Positions 1-5,223 of a stretch of DNA of 6,411 nt are shown here, one piece after another; within the stretch, counting starts at the first letter, position 1; each line of letters begins with the position of its first letter. Under the pieces are notes generated by a model, which worked only from the letters and a program-made list of their open reading frames with translations, was not told the DNA's origin and did not search any database. The stretch spans positions 1 through 6,411 of the forward strand of contig DVKA01000208.1 in assembly GCA_018716365.1 (NCBI GenBank). Reading direction: 5' to 3'. The position numbers and the translations under genes were made by a program. Source of the stretch: Candidatus Caccocola faecipullorum (lineage in GTDB: Bacteria; Synergistota; Synergistia; Synergistales; Synergistaceae).

Positions 1-212
1 ATCTCTTCGCCGAGCTCTTCGAGACCGCCGGCGAGCTCTCCGGGAGAGCAGGTCGCCTCGGTGACGTCGATTATCATGAGCATGTCGAAGTAGCCTTTTA
101 CTATCGTCTGTGAAATTTCGAGAATGTTTACGTTTTTGCCCGCGAGATAGGTGCATACGCTTGCGATGATGCCGACCTTGTCTTTCCCAAGCACTGTGAC
201 CAGAGCCTTCAT
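1..212 (-). CDS. ACT-domain protein, UPF0237 family (C-terminus cut by window edge)
   Basis: The 70 visible residues form most of a single small ACT domain. They open MKALVTVLGKDKVGIIASV and continue through NVNILEISQTI (27-37) and YFDMLMIIDV (41-50). This is the pattern of stand-alone UPF0237 proteins of about 90 residues: a beta strand, the GKDKxGI loop, a helix, then the N(I/L)xxISQT strand. ACT domains usually bind small ligands, often amino acids, and dimerise; no function is established for this family. I chose the ATG at 212 because family members begin with MKA and a GGGGG run (223-227) sits 10 bases upstream. The in-frame ATG at 221 would add Met-Asp-Glu but leaves only one base after that run. 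In many bacteria this gene precedes a UPF0210 (DUF711) gene, which would lie beyond the left edge here. Family identity is quite sure; the role is unknown. Confidence 0.85.
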   Translation of the reverse strand, partial: MKALVTVLGKDKVGIIASVCTYLAGKNVNILEISQTIVKGYFDMLMIIDVTEATCSPGELAGGLEELGEE

Positions 213-238
213 TTCGTCCATACCCCCAGATTCGTTGA

Positions 239-254
239 CGCGGCCGCTGCCGCG
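239..254 (-). other. GC-only stem-loop in the leader of the ACT gene
   Basis: CGCGGC (239-244) is perfectly complementary to GCCGCG (249-254) around a 4-base loop. It ends 12 bases before the GGGGG run that probably serves as the ribosome binding site of the ACT gene. It could be a leader structure or part of a transcription end signal for the priA operon. No T-run follows it on the minus strand, so it is not a standard intrinsic terminator. In DNA this rich in GC, such stems also arise by chance. Confidence 0.3.
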
Positions 255-262
255 CCGCCGCG

Positions 263-305
263 GAGGGACTTTCCCTCAGTCTAGATATAATAATACAGAG
301 GGAAA
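263..305 (-). repeat. three-arm inverted repeat spanning the priA stop codon
   Basis: GAGGGAAA (298-305) pairs perfectly with TTTCCCTC (270-277) across a 20-base AT-rich loop. The middle arm also pairs over 6 bases with GAGGGA (263-268) across a 3-base loop. The middle arm can therefore join either partner but not both, which is the geometry of alternative hairpins. The priA TGA (276-278) overlaps it. No T-run follows, so simple termination is not supported. Possible roles are mRNA end protection, weak attenuation between priA and the ACT gene, or a protein-binding site over the predicted promoter. The repeat is seen directly; function is speculative. Confidence 0.4.
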
Positions 306-2054
306 TGCTTTTCCAGACCTCGATATGTCAAAATAGGGGGCGAGTATCGCGGAAAGCGCCGCAAAGCGTTTCGTGCGCACCCAGAGCGCGCCGTCCTCGT
401 CTGACTGCCAGAAGTCCATCTCCGCGGCGGCGAGTTTGTCCGCAATCTCTTCCGCGGCGGCGCGCTTCGCGGTTATTTTTATCATCGGGACGAAGGGCGG
501 CAGTTCGAGCTCGCGCCTTTCGCGCAGCTCGCGTCTCCAGAAGTTTCCCCAACCGCAGCGCAGCCCGTCCTGCCAGCCGGCGCCGGGGCGACGGCTCTGC
601 ACGACGGCGCGCCGTTCGCCTCCGCCGCGCCACATCGACTCCCACAACATAGCGTAGGCGCGCGCGCGCGCGTCGTAGCCTTCGGAGCGCGCCTCCGCGT
701 CCGCGTCGATCCATCCGATTACCGACGGCGCGAGGCCGCCGCAGAGCGAGAGCAGTTTGCGCGTGCCGATGAGCAGCGCGCCGCGCGGGTATTGTTTTAT
801 GAGTTCTTCGGCGGAGGGGATTTTTTCTTCGTCGTTCTGGAAGAGCAGGATGTTTCCGAAGCTTCCGCGCAGCGCGCCTTCCGCACGCTCGAAGAGCGCT
901 TCGAGCCCTGGGCGCGAGCCGCGCATCAGCAGGCCGCCGCAGTTCGGGCAGCGCTCGGGCAGAGGCGCGCGCTCTCCGCACGAGACGCAGCGCAGCCGCC
1001 CGCGGCGTTCCTCCCAGCGCATCGCCGAGCCGCAGCGCGGGCAGCGCGCAGCCCAGCCGCATTCCTCGCAGTAGAGCTCTCCGGCGTAGCCCTTGCGGTC
1101 GAGCAGCCACATCGCCCATCCGCCGCACGCGCGCGCCTCCGCGGTCTCGCGCAGCAGCGGGACGCTGATAGAGAGCTTGCCGCTGAGCGCGGCGAACTCC
1201 GACGCCTGCGCCTCCTTCGCGTCAACAAAGACGAGGCGGGCGTCGTTGCAGCGCTCTTCGCATTGAGGATTCATTCCGAGGAAAATTTTCGACGACGGCA
1301 TGGAGCCGCCGGGCAGGAAGCGCGCTCCGGCGAATTCCGCGCGTTTGCCGAGAAGCGGGCGCGCGTTGAAAACGGGATGATTCTGCGAACGCCAGCTGTA
1401 ATGATTTTCTTCGTCCATGATTATCGACGAGAGGCCCGCGAGCGGGACGAAGGACGCGCCGGGCGGCCCGACTATGAAGCGCACTTCTCCCGCGAGCGCG
1501 AGCTTCCAGAGCTTCCAGCGCTTGGCGGGCGTCTCCGGCCACAGCGCGCCTCCGTCGCGCGCGGAGGGCGGCAGGCTCTTCCAGAAGGCGCGCGCCATGA
1601 CTGCCTCCGGGAACAGCATAAGCGAGGGCGCTCCCTCCTCAAGCGCGGCGCGATACCGCTCCCAGCGTTTTTTGTAGTCTGTGTTATAAAAGCATTCGGC
1701 AGTGAATTTTCCGCAGGATTCGCCATCTGGGCGCTGCGGCAGCTCTTCGTTTGAAAAGAATTTCGACGGCAGCAGAGTCTTCATTGCGAAACCAGCGCCG
1801 ATGAACCACGTCGCGCCGAACCATTTTATCAGCTTCCACAGCTCGGGCGGCAGCGGCGGGCGGACGTCGATTACTGCTGAAAGCGGCTTCGTCTTCGACT
1901 CGTCGAAGCTGCTTGCATCATTCATGGTAACGCCCACTCTGTTTTTGCTGCCGAGCGGCGCGGATACGCGAAGCCCCTCGGCGAGCTCCGTCTCCCACGA
2001 GTAGGAGAGCGGCGTCCACCAAGGGGCCGGAAATACGGCGTGAACCGACGGCAT
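276..2054 (-). CDS. priA: PriA homologue (primosomal protein N') with degenerate helicase motifs
   Basis: 592 residues, shorter than E. coli PriA (732). PriA recognises stalled forks and reloads the replicative helicase. The N-terminal DNA-binding region is recognisable, with the PPLPPELW stretch at 65-72. A helicase core follows, interrupted by a zinc domain with all eight cysteines: C329, C332, C338, C341, C356, C359, C369 and C372. GRLRCVSCG and APLPERCPNCG match the family closely. The C-terminal region keeps RRELELPPF (513-521). The ATPase motifs are eroded. Where GVTGSGKTEVYL is expected, near 122-134, the text is YNTDYKKRWERY with no P-loop. DEEH is DEEN (214-217), GSATPS is GGSMPS (249-254), and the QVAGRAGR region near 471-482 reads WESMWRGGGERR. 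The reading frame is intact and homology is continuous, so this is not a frameshift. It probably still binds DNA and partners but does not unwind. Its ATG shares an A with the coaBC TAA (TAATG), implying translational coupling; the only other start signal is a weak GGG. priA follows coaBC in many bacteria, which supports the identity. Confidence 0.88.
   Translation of the reverse strand: MPSVHAVFPAPWWTPLSYSWETELAEGLRVSAPLGSKNRVGVTMNDASSFDESKTKPLSAVIDVRPPLPPELWKLIKWFGATWFIGAGFAMKTLLPSKFFSNEELPQRPDGESCGKFTAECFYNTDYKKRWERYRAALEEGAPSLMLFPEAVMARAFWKSLPPSARDGGALWPETPAKRWKLWKLALAGEVRFIVGPPGASFVPLAGLSSIIMDEENHYSWRSQNHPVFNARPLLGKRAEFAGARFLPGGSMPSSKIFLGMNPQCEERCNDARLVFVDAKEAQASEFAALSGKLSISVPLLRETAEARACGGWAMWLLDRKGYAGELYCEECGWAARCPRCGSAMRWEERRGRLRCVSCGERAPLPERCPNCGGLLMRGSRPGLEALFERAEGALRGSFGNILLFQNDEEKIPSAEELIKQYPRGALLIGTRKLLSLCGGLAPSVIGWIDADAEARSEGYDARARAYAMLWESMWRGGGERRAVVQSRRPGAGWQDGLRCGWGNFWRRELRERRELELPPFVPMIKITAKRAAAEEIADKLAAAEMDFWQSDEDGALWVRTKRFAALSAILAPYFDISRSGKAFPSVLLYLD
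287..315 (-). promoter_or_regulatory. candidate sigma-70-type promoter for the ACT gene
   Basis: On the minus strand TGGAAA (310-315, four of six matches to TTGACA) is separated by 17 bases from TATTAT (287-292, five of six matches to TATAAT). A second TATTAT overlaps it at 290-295. This would start transcription near 280, about 70 bases before the ACT start codon. The box lies inside the last codons of priA, where leucine is written with TTA, TTA and CTA in an otherwise GC-rich gene. That suggests selection for AT-richness. Based on sequence resemblance only. Confidence 0.35.
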
Positions 2055-3265
2055 TATTTCCCGGCGGCGAGCGCAGAGACGGAATCAAGTATGCGCGAGG
2101 CCGTCTCGTCCTTCGTTCCAGAGAAGCGGACGGGCTCGGCGCCGCGCGCCATTATCGTGACGGAGTTTGTGTCGACGGCGAAGCCAGCGCCCGGCGCGAG
2201 CACGTCGTTAGATACGATCATGTCGAGATTTTTCTCCGCCATCTTTTTCTGCGCGTTTTCAAGGACGTTCTGCGTTTCCGCGGCAAAACCGACGAGCAGC
2301 TGCCCGGCCCTCTTGCGCCGGCCGAGCTCCGCCGCTATGTCGCGGTTCTGTACGAGTTCGAGCGTCAGCGTCTCCCTGCCGCCGCGCTTTATCTTCTGCT
2401 CCGCGCGCTCTGCGGCCCTGTAATCGCCGACGGCGGCGGCTTTTACGATTACGTCGGCGCTTTCCGACGCTTCCATGCAGACGTCGAACATCTCGTCCGC
2501 GCTCGTCACCTCGACGATTTTTATCCCGGCTGGACGGCGAAGGGCCGTCGGCCCCGTTATCAGAGTAACTTCAGCGCCGCGCCGCCACGCCTCTTCCGCT
2601 ATCGCGTAGCCCATCTTTCCGCTGCTCGGGTTGCTGATGAAGCGCACTGGGTCGATATATTCGTGCGTCGGACCTGCGGTCACTGCGACGCGCCGTCCGG
2701 CGAAATCTTTTTTATCGCAGAGCGCGCGCATGACGTAGTCGTTTATAACGGCGGCGGAGGGCATACGCCCCTTGCCTTCGTAGCCGCAGGCGAGCAGCCC
2801 GCTGTCCGGGTCTATTATTTCGGCGCCGCGTTCTTTCAGAATTTTTATATGCTCCTGCACGGGGCCGCTCGCAAGCATCTTTCCGTTCATCGCGGGGAAG
2901 AGCAGAAGCGGCTTCGTATTCGCAAGCAGAGCCGCGCCGAGCAGCGTCGAGCCGTCGCCCTGCGCCGCGGCGCGCAGCACGTTCGCCGTGCAGGGCGCGA
3001 TGACGAACAGGTCGGCCCAGTCCGTCAGCGAGATGTGAGGAATCTGCCAGCCGTATTCGGCGGAGAGGAAATCGCGCTCGCGCCATACGCGGCGCTTGCT
3101 GAGCGTTGAGAGCGCGAGCGGGCTCACAAACTGCTCGGCGGCCTCCGTGAGTACCGTCTCGACCTCAAAGCCGAGCTTCACCCAGCCGTGAAGGAGGTCC
3201 GGCGCTTTATAGGCTGCGATGCCGCCGCTTACGCCGAAGAGTATCCGCTTAGGCCGCGGGCTCAT
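2054..3265 (-). CDS. coaBC: bifunctional phosphopantothenoylcysteine decarboxylase / phosphopantothenate-cysteine ligase
   Basis: CoaBC carries out two consecutive cytosolic steps of coenzyme A synthesis. The CoaB half joins 4'-phosphopantothenate to cysteine using CTP; the CoaC half, an FMN enzyme, decarboxylates the product to 4'-phosphopantetheine. At 403 residues it is full length. The N-terminal CoaC domain has GVSGGIAAYK (11-20), the catalytic histidine in PHISL (H77), APCTAN (90-95), PAMN (124-127) and the active-site cysteine in LACG (C160). The C-terminal CoaB domain starts near 190 and shows VTAGPTHEYIDPVRFISN (195-212), SSGKMGY (214-220), KAAAVGDYR (275-283), the KIK lysines (291-293) and VGFAAET further on. 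The segment usually reading G(I/M)A(D/N)(N/D)L reads GDGSTL (103-108), a small departure. It begins inside rpoZ (17-base overlap). AGGA lies only 2 bases from the ATG, but an in-frame stop upstream leaves no other usual start codon. Identity is very secure. Confidence 0.97.
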   Translation of the reverse strand: MSPRPKRILFGVSGGIAAYKAPDLLHGWVKLGFEVETVLTEAAEQFVSPLALSTLSKRRVWRERDFLSAEYGWQIPHISLTDWADLFVIAPCTANVLRAAAQGDGSTLLGAALLANTKPLLLFPAMNGKMLASGPVQEHIKILKERGAEIIDPDSGLLACGYEGKGRMPSAAVINDYVMRALCDKKDFAGRRVAVTAGPTHEYIDPVRFISNPSSGKMGYAIAEEAWRRGAEVTLITGPTALRRPAGIKIVEVTSADEMFDVCMEASESADVIVKAAAVGDYRAAERAEQKIKRGGRETLTLELVQNRDIAAELGRRKRAGQLLVGFAAETQNVLENAQKKMAEKNLDMIVSNDVLAPGAGFAVDTNSVTIMARGAEPVRFSGTKDETASRILDSVSALAAGK

Positions 3266-3473
3266 TTTCCTGCTTCGGCAGCGGGTCGACTATGCGGTAG
3301 GCGATACGGCCGTTCGTCACGTCGTCGACGGCCATCGAGATGTATTTCTCGTCGCCGCTGAGATCGCGGCGCTCGCTGAGCTGCCGCGCGCGCGCCGAGA
3401 TGACGAGCGTCAGTATATATTTGTTCGGGATGTCCCTTTCGCGGTATATTTTTTCGAGATCCATATATATCAT
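3249..3473 (-). CDS. rpoZ: RNA polymerase omega subunit
   Basis: A 74-residue protein, normal for omega, which binds the beta' subunit and helps RNA polymerase assemble. The core IPNKYILTLVISARARQL (15-32) matches the conserved pattern of an asparagine-containing turn, a hydrophobic helix and RARQL. A second conserved stretch, ISMAVDDVTNGRI, follows, then an acidic tail. The N-terminus MIYMDLEKIY lacks the MAR start that contacts ppGpp in E. coli omega, so that ppGpp site is probably absent. The start at 3473 is favoured by GGAGG 7 bases upstream and an ATGA overlap with the gmk stop; an internal ATG at 3464 is possible but less well placed. Position between gmk and coaBC is the widespread arrangement and supports the call for such a small protein. 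Confidence 0.93.
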   Translation of the reverse strand: MIYMDLEKIYRERDIPNKYILTLVISARARQLSERRDLSGDEKYISMAVDDVTNGRIAYRIVDPLPKQENEPAA

Positions 3474-4039
3474 TGCAGTTCCTCCCTGTTTTTCTTGACA
3501 ATATTTATGACTTCATCGACGGTCTTTTCAAGGTCGTCGTTCACCACAACGTAATCGTATTTATCGGCGCAGGCTATCTCAGCCTCCGCGTTCTTTATGC
3601 GCAGCTCGCGCTCCTCGCGCCCCTCGCTGCCGCGCCCTTCGAGGCGGCGGCGAAGCTCTTCCATCGACGGCGGCTTCACGAAAATCATGACGGCCTCAGG
3701 CATCTTCTGTTTGACGATGAAAGCCCCCTGCACGTCTATTTCGAGCACTATGTCCGTCCCCGCTTCGAGCGCGGACTCCACTATGTCGCGCCGCGTGCCG
3801 TAGAGGTGGCCGTGCACCTCGGCGTATTCGAGGAAGTCCCCGGCCGCTATCCTGCGGCGGAACTCGTCTTCGGAGATAAAGTGATAGGTCTCGCCCTCTT
3901 TGTCGAGGCCGGGCCTCGGCGCGCGCGTCGTGCACGAGACGGAATATTTTATGCCGGAGAGCCGTTCGAGCGCGAGATGGAGCACAGTCCCCTTGCCTAC
4001 TCCGGCGGGACCGGAAAAAATATAAAGACGTCCCTTCAC
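3470..4039 (-). CDS. gmk: guanylate kinase
   Basis: Gmk phosphorylates GMP (and dGMP) to GDP with ATP in the cytosol, an essential step toward GTP and dGTP. The 189-residue length is typical. It opens with the P-loop GPAGVGKGT (10-18). The GMP-binding region contains SCTTRAPRPG (35-44) with R39 and R42, GETYHF (49-54), and FLEYAEVHGHLYGT (69-82). LEIDVQGA (99-106) follows, and the lid region has arginine-rich RRRLEGRG. The start is GTG at 4039: an in-frame TAA lies just upstream (4043-4045, which is the remA stop), so nothing earlier is possible, and AAGGAG lies 11 bases ahead. The gap to remA is only 3 bases, and its own stop overlaps the rpoZ start as ATGA. In Firmicutes Gmk is a known target of ppGpp inhibition; whether that holds here cannot be read from the sequence. 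Confidence 0.97.
   Translation of the reverse strand: MKGRLYIFSGPAGVGKGTVLHLALERLSGIKYSVSCTTRAPRPGLDKEGETYHFISEDEFRRRIAAGDFLEYAEVHGHLYGTRRDIVESALEAGTDIVLEIDVQGAFIVKQKMPEAVMIFVKPPSMEELRRRLEGRGSEGREERELRIKNAEAEIACADKYDYVVVNDDLEKTVDEVINIVKKNREELQ
3481..3486 (-). promoter_or_regulatory. ribosome binding site of rpoZ
   Basis: On the minus strand the bases read GGGAGG, an almost ideal Shine-Dalgarno sequence, with 7 bases to the ATG at 3473. It lies inside the final codons of gmk. It fixes the rpoZ start at 3473 rather than the ATG nine bases further on. Confidence 0.75.
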
Positions 4040-4042
4040 CGC

Positions 4043-4291
4043 TTACCGCTCTCCTTCCTCGAAGCGCGCCGTTATCGTCTCGGGCTGTATCGCCGAGAGT
4101 ATGACGTGGCGGCTGTCCATTATCAGAATCGAGCGCGTTTTGCGCCCCTGTGTGACGTCGACGAGAAGCCCCGCCTCGCGCGCCTCGTCCTTGAGGCGGC
4201 GTATCGGCGCGGAATCGGGGCTGATGAGCGCGACTACGCGCTCCGCGACGACCATGTTTCCGAAGCCTACGTGCAGAAGTTCCCGCGCCAT
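4043..4291 (-). CDS. remA: RemA family (DUF370) DNA-binding regulator
   Basis: An 82-residue protein with the complete DUF370 signature: GFGN (9-12), the SPDSAPIRR stretch (24-32), GRKTRS (49-54) and [16 protein letters not shown] (57-72). In B. subtilis RemA is a ring-forming DNA-binding protein that activates biofilm matrix and osmoprotection genes. Arginines around 18 and 50 matter there, and R18 and R50 are present here. Most organisms carrying remA between yicC/yloC and gmk lack the Bacillus matrix operons, so its targets here are unknown. GGAG lies 11 bases before the ATG and overlaps the end of yicC, whose stop is 8 bases away, consistent with coupled translation. Family assignment is very secure; the regulatory role is inferred by homology. 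Confidence 0.93.
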   Translation of the reverse strand: MARELLHVGFGNMVVAERVVALISPDSAPIRRLKDEAREAGLLVDVTQGRKTRSILIMDSRHVILSAIQPETITARFEEGER

Positions 4292-4299
4292 GCGACGGA

Positions 4300-5187
4300 C
4301 TACTCCAGATTCTGTATCTGCTCGCGTATGCGTTCGAGCGCGGCCTTCGCGTCGACCGCAAGCCAGCGTATCTCCGCGTCGGCCACCTTCGAGTCGAGCG
4401 TGTTAACCTCGCGGTTCATCTCCTGCACGATGAAGTCGAGCTTGCGTCCCGCGCTTTCGTCGGAATCTCCGGCGGAGCGGAATTTCGCAATGTGGCTCTT
4501 TAGCCGCGCGAGCTCCTCAGCGACGTCCCATTTGTCTGTGAGCAGGACTATCTCCTGCATGTAGCGCTGCTCTTCGAGCTTTTCGCCAAGCTTTTCAAGC
4601 GTTTCGGTGACACGCGTCTTCATCGCCTCGAATGCCGCGTCTCTCGCGGGCTTCCATTTTTCCTCTATGACGCCCGTGAGGCGTTCGAGTTCCGCGAGGT
4701 GCGTCAGCACCTCTTCGCGCAGGTGCCCGCCTTCGAGCGCGCGCATCTTGTTCCACGACGCGGCGGCCTCGCTGAGCAGCTCTTTGAAAACTTCCTCGGT
4801 AGCCTGCGAGTCCTCTTCGTCCTCGAACTTAGGCATATCGAGCACGCCCGGGAAGAGCGCTACTCGCTCCACGTCCACGTCGGGCACGAAGCCGAGCGCG
4901 CGGCGCGCTGCGGACATCTCCTCGCAGTAGGCGGCGAGCGCCTCGCGGTTGACGCGCCCCGTCTTGAAGTCCTGCGCCCAGAGCACCTCCATGCGGAGCT
5001 GCACCTTGCCGCGGCGGAATGTTTTTCTCAAATTCTGGTGGAACCACGGCTCCCATCCCGCGAACTCCCTCGGGAGGCGCACCGATATTTCCTGATAGCG
5101 GTGATTGACGCTGGAAAGCTCTGCGACGACGGTCCCCCACTTGGTCTGTATCTGAGAACGGCTGAAGCCGGTCATGCTTATGTACAT
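4300..5187 (-). CDS. yicC: YicC/YloC family endoribonuclease
   Basis: A 295-residue protein matching the YicC family along its length. The N-terminal domain starts [10 protein letters not shown] and has the diagnostic SVNHRY (26-31) and RRGKVQ. The middle is charged and probably helical. The C-terminal DUF1732 part carries [18 protein letters not shown], then [13 protein letters not shown] (248-260), NTLDSK (262-267), DAEI (270-273) and a final REQIQNLE. E. coli YicC and B. subtilis YloC have been reported as metal-dependent endoribonucleases acting in RNA turnover; the physiological substrate here is unknown. The start at 5187 has AAGGTGG 6 bases upstream, clearly better than the internal ATG at codon 5. 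It is the first gene of the conserved yicC-remA-gmk-rpoZ-coaBC-priA block. The 36-base gap before it is one of the two larger gaps in the window, so a promoter may lie there. Confidence 0.95.
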   Translation of the reverse strand: MYISMTGFSRSQIQTKWGTVVAELSSVNHRYQEISVRLPREFAGWEPWFHQNLRKTFRRGKVQLRMEVLWAQDFKTGRVNREALAAYCEEMSAARRALGFVPDVDVERVALFPGVLDMPKFEDEEDSQATEEVFKELLSEAAASWNKMRALEGGHLREEVLTHLAELERLTGVIEEKWKPARDAAFEAMKTRVTETLEKLGEKLEEQRYMQEIVLLTDKWDVAEELARLKSHIAKFRSAGDSDESAGRKLDFIVQEMNREVNTLDSKVADAEIRWLAVDAKAALERIREQIQNLE

Positions 5188-5193
5188 ACGGAT

Positions 5194-5200
5194 CCACCTT
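5194..5200 (-). promoter_or_regulatory. ribosome binding site of yicC
   Basis: The minus strand reads AAGGTGG, a strong Shine-Dalgarno match, followed by a 6-base spacer and ATG at 5187. It selects this start over the ATG four codons downstream. Unlike most start signals here, it lies in non-coding DNA. Confidence 0.75.
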
Positions 5201-5223
5201 TCAAAGCGGTCTTCTCAACCTTG

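Noticed and set aside
658..672. Alternating GC run, possible Z-DNA element
   Set aside because: It is simply the coding of Ala-Arg repeats (DARARAYA) in priA with GC-ending codons.
328..1128. Minus-strand frame (266 codons) overlapping priA, very rich in arginine
   Set aside because: It is the shifted reading of GC-rich priA codons; the true frame carries the zinc cysteines and the C-terminal PriA motif.
1447..1467. GPPGAS in the PriA homologue as a shifted P-loop
   Set aside because: It lies at residues 196-201, where canonical PriA has GTRSA, and lacks the required lysine followed by Thr or Ser.
792..1754. Plus-strand open frame (320 codons) antisense to priA
   Set aside because: Alanine- and arginine-rich composition with no motifs, fully inside a recognisable gene; a codon-bias shadow.
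276..2054. Frameshifted or decayed priA pseudogene
   Set aside because: The frame is intact for 592 codons, homology is continuous on both sides of the eroded motifs and the zinc cysteines are all kept, which argues for a maintained protein.
3473..4564. Long plus-strand open frame (363 codons) antisense to gmk, remA and yicC
   Set aside because: It runs across three well-identified genes on the other strand and shows no family resemblance. Long antisense frames are expected in GC-rich coding DNA.
5188..5223. Intrinsic terminator after hflX
   Set aside because: No stable stem followed by a T-run is visible in the 36-base gap on the minus strand.
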